DNA from: Didymodactylos carnosus
Taxonomy: Eukaryota; Rotifera; Eurotatoria; Philodinida; Philodinidae
Direction of reading: 5' to 3'
Assembly (NCBI GenBank): GCA_905250885.1
Contig: CAJNOQ010000138.1
Coordinates: 1 to 64,000, forward strand
Length of the DNA stretch: 64,000 nucleotides
The notes under the pieces are model-generated. The model did not search any database, was not told the DNA's origin, and saw nothing but the letters and a program-made list of their open reading frames with translations. This document shows positions 1-12,692 of the stretch, piece after piece. The first letter of the stretch is position 1. Every line of letters begins with the position of its first letter. The position numbers and the translations under genes are program-made.

Positions 1-334
1 CCTACAAAATCGTAAGATATGGTTCTATATAATTTTGTCTGGATCTGATTAGAAATATTCACATTCTAATTTTGAATTATCTACACCAAAATCTTTGAAA
101 ACTGCGCAAGTTCCCAAGGACAAAATAAACAATTTCTTTTTTCTTCAATCAATATTGATATAATTTAAAAAGAAATTTTAAATTTTAAAAGCATAACGGC
201 TTTATTTTTTTCTATAAATACAATCTACCCTGGTATCTTGGCCAAGCAGTCTTGCAAAATCATGACAAGAAAACGGGCTAATGAATTTTGGTAAAAGAAA
301 ATTATTTAAAATTTCGCATGATCAAAAATATTAG

Positions 335-629
335 AACTGCGACAAATAGCGATTTTGTTTTCTTATTCACGTGATATATAGTGTGTACAAAAGTTATATA
401 ACGTTCGTACACACTATAGAGAACTAGCAAATAAGGAGATATCTTTTTTCGCACATGCATATCTTTCTGTTCGCTTTCTTTTCTATTGACGCGCTGAGAC
501 GAAAAATTGCGCGGCACATGGAATATCTTATTTGGAAAGACATATGTCCTTGTTTGCTAGTTTTCTAACATATAACGTGAATAAGAAAACAAAATAGAAA
601 AGAAAAGAAAATCGTTATTTGTCGCAGTT
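335..629. mobile_element. MITE-like element with long terminal inverted repeats
   Basis: The left end reads AACTGCGACAAATAGCGATT and the reverse complement of the right end reads almost the same. Similarity continues through the TTTTCTTATTCACGT stretch and into a shared CTAGCAAA(T/C)AAGGA block, so the arms are about 100 bp with indels. The left arm carries a small extra hairpin (GTGTGTAC...GTACACAC, about 387-414). No coding capacity. A non-autonomous DNA transposon is the simplest reading; the superfamily is not identified and no target duplication is clear. Confidence 0.7.
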
Positions 630-1624
630 TTATTGTATCCAATTGGAAAAATTATTAGAGTTAAAAGCTTCAAGATGTAGAGTATTTAGGTTATTCTATA
701 TCCTTATTAACAAAAAATCCAGAAAACCTTATTGTTTTCCTAAAAGCTTTCTAGAAAATTTTGTAACAAAAACTTGATTTTTCAATTTTTTAGATCGTAC
801 GATCATGCTTAACAGACAGAAGTATGCACATTCCGAATTTTTCAACTCGTTTTGTTATTTTTTGAGTGAGTCACGAATTCGTAAATCTTCGGTGAAAATA
901 GTCTGAAAACTCAAGTTTTCATAAATCCCGAATTCCACAAGCTTTTGAATGGTCGATTGTGTATATTCCATGCGATTTTGAGATTACCTCAAATCATCAA
1001 ATGTCAGTTCTTGCACTCTAAGGACATCCATACCACCTGTGAACCGTAGAAAATCAAGGCCTGTCTTAATTCCCATTTTGAAAAGCCTACTTTGGGCTAT
1101 CTACCAAACATTCGTATATTCGTAAGTTTTTGAACTATAACTTAGTTTTCTAAAGAATTTCTAGAAAACCTACTTTTAAAAAGTACTTTTTAATTATTAT
1201 CTCTCGCAAGAGATGCTTCGAAGTCTTTTCTATCGAATAATGAAAACTCGAACTTTCGTTTCTGAGTGATTAAATGACCGAGGTCATTTTGCTGATGGAC
1301 AGGCAGTAGTATTCTGCCCATTTGTTTTTAGCGCTTAAGAATGTGCAACTCGTTAACAACACTTATATCTTGTTCATCAAGCGCAAAATAGCACTTTTGA
1401 TTGTTGTAAAGTGAATATTTTATTTTTCAATGAATCTACCTATTTTTATTAAACTAATCTGATTATCGCGTATGCACTCGTTAATGTGATCATCCGTCTT
1501 TTTTTCATCTTACGCATGAATAAGTTTGTGAATAAAATATGATCAATCAGAATGAACTATGAATTAGTTTACATTAAAAACTATTTTGCATTTAATATTA
1601 CTCCCAAAGGTATTTGGCCGGGCT

Positions 1625-1730
1625 AAAATAAATGGAACACACCTGTTTTTAGGTTAATCCTCTATATAATGGAAGTTAACTTCCATTATGTAGAGGATTA
1701 ATCTAAAAACAGGTGTGTTCTATTTATTTT
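1625..1730. repeat. Palindrome with 53-bp arms and no spacer
   Basis: The sequence from AAAATAAAT to GGAAGTT is followed directly by its reverse complement, with about four mismatches, centred between 1677 and 1678. GGCC-containing sequence flanks both arms. It would extrude as a cruciform. It resembles a miniature fold-back element; nothing in it is coding. Confidence 0.85.
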
Positions 1731-3378
1731 GGCCAGGAAGATATATTTCAAAACAAAATATTGTAATTAATCATTCATGAGTCATTTTTTTCTAAATAAT
1801 CTGTATTGCTAACAAAGTGTTTCGCTTGAGCGATAAGATACTTCGGTTAATTGTTTACGCTTTTGAGTATATGTACCTATATCATTTCTTAATCTGATAT
1901 TTGTTTTATTATATATTGGATGACACTTGTTGTTGATGTGATAATAACGTTGTTGGATAGAATTGACTTGATGAACCTATTGATCTCTGTCCTACTGGAA
2001 ATAAGGTATTTGTCTTGACAACGGTAGAGAATATTCTTCCGAGATCTTAATCGCAGGTAATACAACACGATAATATGTAATGTGCTGTGTCTAGGGTTTC
2101 CGATCAGGATGGAGAAGCGGGAAACTTCCGTACCAATATTAACACCAGTAAACACACTATAAATTTATCGCACCTTTTTGTGAGTACAGCCAATGTGGCG
2201 ATTTACCTTGTGCGATTATTTTACCTAACAGACCGTAAGAGACCGATAGATATGATGAACACCTAGCTTAGGACACTCAAGGCCCAATAGCCTATCTGTC
2301 AAACTAACTGGCAGATAATCTTTGATATTTTGATTGTCCGCCACATATTGACCTACACACAAATATTTCATTAATAATTGTTTCACTTAAAAAAACCTGT
2401 CTACCAGAAAAATCTTCCCACGCTGACTAAAAATCAATCGGGAACCCTGGATATGGTGATATATACGATCTCTAGCAAATAAATAATGGTAGTTCTAATT
2501 GCATAAAATGACAATATGTAGAAAATACAGTATACTGCCCCTATAGGGGCAAAAATTTTCCGTGCATCCCACTTTGTTTTTCTTTTAATCATAACTCGAT
2601 AAGAAAAAATACTTTTGACAAGTGGTTTGCACCAAAATATTGTCCACACTCTCTAGTACATTCGCACAAAAAAAAAGTTAAAATGTTCATTGTTGCTGTT
2701 TGTAGGCCCATGAGACTGAAAAGTAAACATTTTCAGGTTGCCAAAAATTTTGCATGCAATTGATAAAAAGACTTTTTACGTTGTATAAGTAGTACTGATT
2801 AAATATGAAAACCACCTCGGTCAATAGAAGAGAGCGCGAGCTACATTTCGATAAAAATACTTTGAGAAGTGAAAAAAAATACTTTGAGTTTTTTAACTTT
2901 GAGAAGTGTCTTTCCTTAGGGTAAAAACGCGATTTTCTTTTCATGTGACAAGAGAACGAAAGAGAAGAAATATGTACATGGTTCAGGTATATTCTTTTTG
3001 ACATTGTACCAAAAAAAAATCTTTTTGACGTCATCATGTCAAAATGATCCTTTATGATCTAACTGCTGATGTTAAGGGTTAAGTGTTTATTCATTTCTGT
3101 TTAGCTGTGCTTAAAAAAATCGTTTTTCAAAATGATTACAAAATCAGACAGAGTCTGAATGACTACCTTTGTTTATCAGAAGAAGAAAAGGAATCAAAAG
3201 CCTTGAAAAACTAATGACATACTATCCGAGCTTTTCTTACTCGTTCTGTTGGTACGTTTTTACCTTAGGCATCTAGCGTGCAGCGCCTTTCTATTTTTTC
3301 GCATACGACAACGTACTCGTACGGTTAGTCCACGAAGAACGTGCCGGAAATGAAAGAGAACATTGTTTTTGTCAAAGG
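1731..3378. other. Non-coding stretch
   Basis: AT-rich sequence without a recognisable gene. The ORFs here (for example minus 2687-3037) are low-complexity Phe/Ser/Lys-rich and resemble no family I know. Nothing else was recognised. Confidence 0.6.
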
Positions 3379-5341
3379 ACAAGTGGCAGAATGTAAGATA
3401 TCGTGCCTATAAAAATTACACAATGAGTCATACATATTCGGAATCAGCGTCGAAGTCTGAGTAAAACTGTATTCTCAGATCGTTCAAATTCGCGAAAAAT
3501 TTTAAGGCAAAGGGAAGTCGAAAAATATTTTTTCTCTCAATTGCCAAAATAACACTTTTTCTAACTCAGAACTGAATACTGATCACGAAAACCGCATTCA
3601 CAGTTCATCAAAATACTTCCCTGTGAAATAGCGACCGAAACAAAAAATGGGTCGAAAACCGGTTTTTTGACTCTCAGCTGCCACGAGAAGGGCCTATCAG
3701 GGTCTAAATGGCGTTGTCTATATGTAATTCACTGTGCTTTATCCAAATATGTAAGAATCAAATTAATTGGGCAACGCTTCGGTCCTCAAACCTCCAATAA
3801 CCTGAAGGATTTCCCGTCTCCGACTTGTTGACTGTAAAAGGTACACCTAGAAACCTTAAGCCAATAAGCTATTTACACTGGAGATAGATTAAGCAGCGCT
3901 CTTTCTAATGATGTGTCTTTCAAGTCGAAAATCAATGTCTAGCGGCTTCATCTGCCACAACAAAGTGAAGATCCGATTTTCAAGGCTTTAGAAGGGAACT
4001 CTGTATATTTTATGTATTTTTTTAGAATAAAACCAGTGGTTTTGAAGAGAAGATATGCATTCTATCTTAACTATAGTACATCTGTTTTCAAGGCTACCAA
4101 TAGTCACCGGATGCCAGTCCTACTACTGTCGGACTACTATCGGCGCCAAAAAAACACGGTGGTCATGAGTGTTTTGCTAATAATTTTTCACAGAGATGAG
4201 ATAGCAACCTGCGATTTTCACTGTTGAATAGCCAAGACCTTAAGACATGTTTTTATAAGCAGAAATTTGTTTCAGAATTTTCTGAAAGTCCGATTTTCCA
4301 GAGGACCTTTGAAAAACCAGCTCCGTTCTCAGAAAACTAACATACAATGTTAGTAATTTTTTTGCTTGCGTAGATAGTCCGGATGTTACTCTACAAAATT
4401 ATGCAAGTCCTAGCTCTCCAGCTATCGCCGTTCAGCCAGGGCTCGCTTTCCCCGAGCACATGTCTATCTCCCAGTAGACGTCTCTGGGAATCTCAAAATG
4501 CCATGGAATATAGATAATTGACTACGCTGAGCATAGTCGCAACATTAGTTTTTGTGTAGAAATGAAAATAACTTCGCCAGAGCCATTTTTGTGAAAAACC
4601 GGCTTTTCGCCTGTTACTCGCAAAAATTAAAATCCTTATATCTCGCTCAAATCTCATGCTGACTCAAGGAACCTTTCAGAAAACGCTCAAGACAGCTCAT
4701 AAACCATAATCGAAGACGAAAAAGATGAATTTCGGCTGGGCATTGGATTTGTCAGCATGAGATTTGAGCGAGATATAAGGATTTTAATTTTTGCGAGTAA
4801 CAGGCGAAAAGCCGGTTTTTCACAAAAATGGCTCTGGCGAAGTTATTTTCATTTCTACACAAAAACTAATGTTGCGACTATGCTCAGCGTAGTCAATTAT
4901 CTATATTCCATGGCATTTTGAGATTCCCAGAGACGTCTACTGGGAGATAGACATGTGCTCGGGGAAAGCGAGCCCTGGCTGAACGACGATAGCTGGAGAG
5001 CTGGGACTTGCATAATTTTGTAGAGTAACATCCGGACTATCTACGCAAGCAAAAAAATTACTAACATTGTATGTTAGTTTTCTGAGAACGGAGCTGGTTT
5101 TTCAAAGATGAAAAATATTTTGATGAACTGTGAATGCGGTTTTCGTGATCAGTATTCAGTTCTGAGTTAGAAAAAGTGTTATTTTGGCAATTGAGAGAAA
5201 AAATATTTTTCGACTTCCCTTTGCCCTAAAATTTTTCGCGAATTTGAACGATATGAGAATACAGTTTTACTCAAACTTCGACGCTCATGACTGGTTGTGT
5301 AATTTTTATAGGCACGATATCTTACATTCTGCCACTTGTCT
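3379..5341. repeat. Nested fold-back element (outer and inner inverted repeats)
   Basis: Outer arms of about 230 bp lie at 3379-3615 and 5116-5341, with one indel of about 11 bp and a few mismatches. Inside, 4307-4663 and 4751-5107 form an inner inverted repeat of 357 bp per arm, nearly identical (I saw two mismatches), around an 87-bp spacer. The outer loop is asymmetric: about 690 bp of unique sequence on the left (3616-4306) against 8 bp on the right. No transposase-like ORF is visible. It looks like a fold-back/MITE composite, with one inverted-repeat unit inserted into or copied inside another. Confidence 0.85.
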
Positions 5342-5378
5342 TTTCGAGATTCGCCGCCGAAGACGGAGAAAATTTTCA

Positions 5379-6480
<1,102 letters not shown>

Positions 6481-6981
6481 TTATTTTGCATAAGCAAGGA
6501 CATCATAAAGAAAGTAAACGTTTAGTAACTTATAACATCTGTTAAACAGAAGTCTTAGTGATACCTGTATAACTAAAAACACAATAAAGAACAAAATGTT
6601 CATTAATAATTGTCAAACTGTTTAAATTATGAAGAATTGTGCGTTCTGAATTTTTCGGCAAAGATCAGCGAGCACCATAGATATAACGTAATCTAAAAAT
6701 AAGACAGATAAATAAATAAGAAACCAAAATAACGTTGCACTAAAGCGATAAACAAAGATGTAGATATGCGAAGTGGAGTTACTGCCATTTGATTATTGAC
6801 AAGTTAATTTTATCACATTGTACACAGGTTACAAAACAAATAGACTATACAAAAATTTACATAAAAAACAAATCACAACTATATCTTGTAAAAAGATTTC
6901 AACAAAAATATTTTCAGCATAAAAATTCAACCGATTGATACAAATTAAAATTCAAAAAACGTTCAGTATGATTTTTTTCTT

Positions 6982-7938
6982 CTATTTGTCTACTGTTTTA
7001 TAGTAAATATTCCATGGCTTGTCGATATGCTTCCAAGATGTATCAATCATTTTATCAAGTGTCGTTGAGTTTTTAATTTGAACAAATGAATTGGACGATA
7101 ATGTCGTTACTGTTATTTTTTGCTGAACATAAAAAATAAAATCATCTTCATTTCTATTATGTACACGTGCGTTAATATGCGTCGATGTTGGTAAACAATC
7201 TTTTTCAATTTTAATACGAAGATTCAAATATTTGGATAAATGATTCATTGTGGCATCTGTCGATGTGATAATCGTACGTTGATTTTGTGTTTGATGAATA
7301 TGTTCGACAGGATGAGGTTTCAGAAAGATTTCGATATCACTTGATTTCTTTTTGTTGTTTTGTTCATCATCAATTGATGTACATCGTCGAGATTTTGTTT
7401 TCTTGTTCATCACATCGTTGTCGCTATCCTGGCCTTTTGATGTTGAAACATTTGTCATTGTGAGTTGTGAGCGTCGTTTCATCTTACTGTCCTCATTTGT
7501 TACATCATCTACTGAAGACGAAGCTATTTTTGATGATAAACTTTTAAGTTTTGATTTTGTTGCTAAAACTTTTTCATGAAATTCATCTAGATCATTCTGC
7601 GATGGAAATAATTTATTGATTAAAGCATTAAAGTTCGGATCACGTCGTAAACAACGTTTGGATATTAATTTTTTTCGACATGTTGGACATTCTTTGTTGC
7701 CACTTCTCAGTGCTGTTTCAATACAATCGCAACAAAAACGATGCAAACATTCCTTGGTCGTTCGAGTATTGCGCAATAAATCTAAACATATCGGACAGGT
7801 TAATTCACTTTGTAATAATTTTGGACTAATACATAGTTCTCCATCACGTAATAATTCATGTGGTTTACGTTGTTGTTCATACGGTGTCAGATCCCATGAT
7901 TTAAAACCACATGCAGAACTCATATCAGAACTCATCAT
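6982..7938 (-). CDS. RNF2: E3 ubiquitin-protein ligase RING1/RING2 (Polycomb PRC1)
   Basis: Catalytic subunit of Polycomb repressive complex 1, which mono-ubiquitinates histone H2A. The N-terminal stretch [13 protein letters not shown] matches the RING1/2 N-terminus. The C3HC4 RING finger spans residues about 48-87 ([19 protein letters not shown]) and is followed by the diagnostic [10 protein letters not shown]. After a Ser/Lys-rich linker, the C-terminal 110 residues (from about 205) fit the RAWUL ubiquitin-like domain that binds CBX/RYBP partners. Length 318 aa against 336 in human RING2. The start chosen is the first Met of MMSSDMSS. Upstream sequence stays open but has a good AG acceptor about 24 bp before it, so a 5' UTR intron is likely. 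The coding part has no intron. RING1 and RING2 cannot be told apart for an invertebrate single copy. Confidence 0.95.
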   Translation of the reverse strand: MMSSDMSSACGFKSWDLTPYEQQRKPHELLRDGELCISPKLLQSELTCPICLDLLRNTRTTKECLHRFCCDCIETALRSGNKECPTCRKKLISKRCLRRDPNFNALINKLFPSQNDLDEFHEKVLATKSKLKSLSSKIASSSVDDVTNEDSKMKRRSQLTMTNVSTSKGQDSDNDVMNKKTKSRRCTSIDDEQNNKKKSSDIEIFLKPHPVEHIHQTQNQRTIITSTDATMNHLSKYLNLRIKIEKDCLPTSTHINARVHNRNEDDFIFYVQQKITVTTLSSNSFVQIKNSTTLDKMIDTSWKHIDKPWNIYYKTVDK

Positions 7939-8039
7939 TGACGAAATTGGTGTCGAACGTCTAGGTAAGCAAAGTAACTTTTCAGAATAGCAAAAAAGCA
8001 CCAAAGCTGTTGAGTGACCAGCAGTCATGCGTTAAAAAA

Positions 8040-10981
8040 TTGCGAAATTTCAATGTATAGTATACTATACAAAAAAGTAAAAATCGAATAGATCCATTCT
8101 AGCTTCTAGCGAAGGTTAAAAGAAGTAAACTACTGTAACGTATGTTACTTCTATTATTGTGTAAACTTCACGACAGTTCATGCAACAACTAAAATAGCGC
8201 TTACCACGATTACTTCAACAGAATATGCTTCTACTAATACAAATCAGATTAGTTATCCCGTACAGAACTTACAGAAATTTAAATGAGTCTGACTTCTTAA
8301 ATAAATCAACGAAATAAGTAGATAAATGACAACTCAAATGAGGAAGTACTCCATATAATGTGGACTGACTATAAGAGCCAATATACATTTGTTGTCGAGT
8401 AACATCTATTAGCACCATCTTGTGAAGCTATATCGGTGATAATGGGATAGACATTAAGAAACCATTCATTCATTTATTCTGAGGCTCGAAACGGAGTAGG
8501 TTTCTTCTACCATTTGGTGAATAACGGTCTAGTACTGGTACAATATAACGCTAGAACCGCTCAGATACGATCGTAGAATAAAGTGATACTCCTCATCGCT
8601 AAATTCGATCTCTATAATAAATATCATAAAATAAGGTCTACTCATTGCTGCGATAAATGACGTATACCTACTTTAATATCAATAAGACCAGTGTATTTGA
8701 AAAAGTGTCTTGTAAAGTGTAATATCTCGGTAAGTATAGTCGTCCGAATAAGAAGTAAACCAGGTAGAGATTTTAGCCACGCCACTAATCGACTGTTTGA
8801 AAATTTTACATCGTCGACGCCAGATGTGGAGAATATGAATACTGTTAGATTGAGATATCTGGTGGTCATTCCGATTATCACACTGAAAATTATATTCTTT
8901 CATTCAAGTCAGCTTAGACAAAAGAGTTGTAAGTGAGAAAAAAAGCTTTGAGTAAATAAAAGTTCGTTCCTCCTGCTGCCAGATCGGGACAGTGAACAGA
9001 ACTACAAATATTGTTACAGCGCAGGAAACGGTGTCGTTAATAGGTCGTTAACGGCCGGTCAACGGATCATGAGCGTCTCATTAACGGACCATTTTTAGGC
9101 CGTCAAAACCGTAAAACGGTCCGTTTCCACTGTTTTGCGCCATTAACGGAACGTTTGTATATCAGTGTTTCAAAAAATAGTTTTATTCTGGACTTCCTTT
9201 CTACTAAATAGTGTTTTAACCAGTTTTTTAGTCTTCGGTTCTATTTCCAGCTCCAATTCTAAGACCAATTCAAGTCAATTGTCGTGCTTCATTCGGGGCG
9301 TGCTTCCGCTGATCGCTATAGATTCGCGCTTGTCGCGAATGACGTACGGTGTAGCGACACGATTTCGGATAAATTACCGAACTTATATAAAAGAACGAAA
9401 GAAACATTAGAGATTTTACTCATTTTCACTCATCAAAAGCTGTTTTTTCCGCAATCGTTTAAGAATAGCAACTAGACCAAAAGTCACGAGCGAGTGTAAG
9501 AGTACGCCCAAGATTATCGAGACTCTTGCCACGAGGGTAAAAGTCCGGCCAAGAGTGATCGGGAAGTTAGATACGGTTTCTATGTGACTGTGAGAAAACC
9601 CTGATCCTAAATCCCTACTCTTATTTCGCGACTCTTACCGTGAAATGCACACCTAGCGATCTCCGATCGAACATGTTCCACATGACATTTATAGGGAGAA
9701 AACAGATGCAAATACTTTTGGTGGCACTGCAGAATACATATACTCAGATCTTGTCTTCTTTCAATCATATAGTATTGAGTACAGCTGTGTGTTATGGACG
9801 CTTCCTTCATTTAAGAGACTCTCTCTTTAAAACTGAATGAGTCTGATCCCAAAACGTCATTTTGCTGCACAAGATCAACTAGTTCAATAGAATCTTAGTC
9901 ATGAAAACGGAAGAAAAATGGTACAAAGTACATAGTTTGCCCTAATAAAAAATCTCAATTTATGCGACTCGTCTCGATGAAAAGTTGTAAAATGAGTGAG
10001 GACGTCTGATCTTTTAATGAATCTGTGTTTTGGGATATAAATCTGCTAGATTAAGTCAATTCCCAAAGAATTCTCTTGAATGAAGAGAAGGATGTGTCCA
10101 TTGCAATACTTAGTTGAAAAGAGTTGAGTAGCTGTTTAAAATAATTCAAATGATATTAGGCCTGGTGTTTTAAGGCACGTATAACATCTATTAAAATTAT
10201 TTTTATTATCTAATTTTGATAATATCATTCCACTTTCTGTTACCATTAGATAACTGTAAGTTTTTCGGAACCTTCAAACAAATAATCGTCCCATATCTTT
10301 ATATACTTTTATATCACATAATATGGTTGTTGACTGGGGCAATGTATACAGTAGTCGAATGTATATTACACAAGTAAACAAATTGCTTCTATTCTATTCA
10401 CACAACAATAAGATAGACTCTAAATTTTGAAACATCTTTGGCAAGATAGGTCGGAATTTTTATAACGACTTTTTATAAAACTCTACTTACTCTCGTTCGT
10501 CATTCATTCTTCTATTTATTCTTATTGATCAATATAAATAATCATTTTAAGAGATAAGAGGACTGACTGGAAAAAATATATCCTTTTAGGGCGCATTGGG
10601 TAGAGAGCATCATCGATTATCCAGATTATCCTAGTTCAAAAAGCTTGAACCAAGATCTTGTTTAAAACTTCAAAGATTTCTCAAGTTTCTGCTCAATTAC
10701 ATCAGATCTTACGCAAATTTTCTGTCAGGATTTTGAGATCACTTTGCAGTTCAAGGTTTCAACAGTTTTTGTTACAGAGTTTACGTTGAAAAAACTTGAT
10801 CAAGATTTGTAACTAATTCTGAGAAATTAATTAATTAATCAGTGATTAGACAGTCAGAATCGTGCCAGATTTTCGATATTTGCACAAAATCTTGATGGAA
10901 GCTTGAATAGTGTTTTGGGTTCGTAAGATATTATTTTCAGTTTTTTTTTATTTTTATCTATTGTATTTTATAGCACTAGCT
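8040..10981. other. Intergenic, no gene recognised
   Basis: Holds the upstream region of the RING1 gene and AT-rich spacer. Around 9020-9160 there is a GC-richer patch with several TTAACGG/CCGTTAA-type motifs in both orientations. ORFs at 8691-8936, 9165-9410 and 9640-9840 have no recognisable domain and no splice partners. Confidence 0.6.
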
Positions 10982-11332
10982 CAGAGCTGGAATCGGCTGA
11001 GAAAGGATAAACCGGGCCGGTTGGAATTTATAACTCAAACCGGCGAAAACCTGGTGAAGTTTTTTGAAAATCGATTTTCAGAAAGAATTTCCTCCACAAA
11101 TGAAGTAGTTTGCGAACACATGTGAGAGAACCTTCACAATAACGAGTTTGTAATATTTAACCTTAAAACGGGTGATGAAAATAGTATCTGTCTTGAACAT
11201 CGTCTTATTTATTCTGACTGAAAAAGACGTGAAATTTTAGTTTTTTTGACGAAAAACAAGGTAAAAAGAGCAGATGTTTCAAAACTTTCAACCGGTGAAA
11301 TATCGGTCTCTACCTGCCCGGTTCCAGCTCTG
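10982..11332. mobile_element. hAT-like MITE with 8-bp target-site duplication
   Basis: The left end is CAGAGCTGGAATCGG; the reverse complement of the right end is CAGAGCTGGAACCGGG. CACTAGCT precedes the element and CGCTAGCT follows it: an 8-bp duplication with one mismatch. CAG-starting ends and an 8-bp duplication are typical of hAT transposons. At 351 bp with no transposase ORF, it is non-autonomous. Confidence 0.8.
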
Positions 11333-11340
11333 CGCTAGCT

Positions 11341-12692
11341 CTGCAATACTGTACTGTATCGACGAGTACTGCTCAGTTTGCAGCGTTTATAGTACCGTTT
11401 AGACAAAACCGACGCTGTTCAATCAAACGTTATGTTCATATAACGGATTTGATAATTTTTCAGTTATTATAGCGCGAATAGTATTTCTTATATATGCTTA
11501 CTGAAAAAGAAAATGACCAGAAAACAAAATTTTCAAATAAAAGTATTCATGTTTCACGCGCGAATATGGATCCATTCTACAAACTGGTAATAGTCCTAAG
11601 GACACATAAAATGTCTGATACTGTTTCTTATTTAACCCAGTGCCCTCAATTTTTGTGATAAACACCCTAAAATCTACCAGCATATGCACACAGTTCTTCG
11701 CTTGTCCGTTGTATAAAGAATGATCGATAACCTATGATTCTTCTATCTATAAGAAAAAACGAAGAGATCTAACGTACTCCAGAATATCAAGAAATACTTT
11801 ATGTTATCTGCGCTGTACTACGGAATCTAATAAAAGTTTTAAAAATCAATAGAAAGTATATCAGTTTTTGAAAAGGTTTTCTAGAAACCTGCTTTCTAAA
11901 AGGATTTGTAAACTTTTTCCGATATAAAAAACGACCTCCGATCTCCTATATCGAATGGAGAAAGCCGCGAGTCGCTATCTCTCACCGTTCAAAAGTTATT
12001 CAAAAAACATCTGCGCTCACTATATTTTGAAGTCCATTAGTAGGTGTATGAGGTCCCTGCGCGAAAAAAATGTATAAATATATTCCTAAAAGGTCTCCAT
12101 GAACAAAATACAAGAGAGAAAAATCATCTAAATACAAATCAATCATTAAAAAGTAAGTTTTCTTCTTTTCATTTTTCTCTTAAAAAGGTGAAGGATACCC
12201 TTGATAACAGTAAAATATAAAGGTTTCCTGGGTAGAAATGTGATGTTGATTAGATCTAATAGACTTCCATGTTGTTCGAGTCTTTCGAGCTCATTTTTCT
12301 TATTTCTAAAAAATAAAGAGTATCATTTCTATCATTTATTTTGCGAACAATGAAACCGGGTTCATTTCTTATAGTTTTATAAATAGTTTTTATACGACTC
12401 TACGTCGACATTTTTCGGGCTCATCTATTTTCCCGTCTTTTTTTCTCTGTAGTTCACGAACAAAGAATAAAAACAATTATATACACTTAAATGAAAACCT
12501 TAAACAAATTAAAGTGAGTGAATGCGTTATTATGAGTAACTAGTAACTTTCTTCATGTAGAAACTTCCAAATTAAGATATAAAAATGCTTTCTAGAAAAT
12601 GAAAATTGCTCTATTGTTTCGTTTAAATGATCAACATATGGTGTGCGTTCCTTTAGTTCATCATCATAACGTCTTTGATAATATTTTTTGTT
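11341..12692. other. Intergenic, downstream of the Tubby gene
   Basis: AT-rich spacer with no gene recognised. The minus-strand ORF at 11498-11689 has no recognisable features. Confidence 0.6.

Noticed and set aside
2687-3037. 116-codon minus-strand ORF
   Set aside because: Low-complexity Ser/Phe/Lys composition, no domain, no splice partner.
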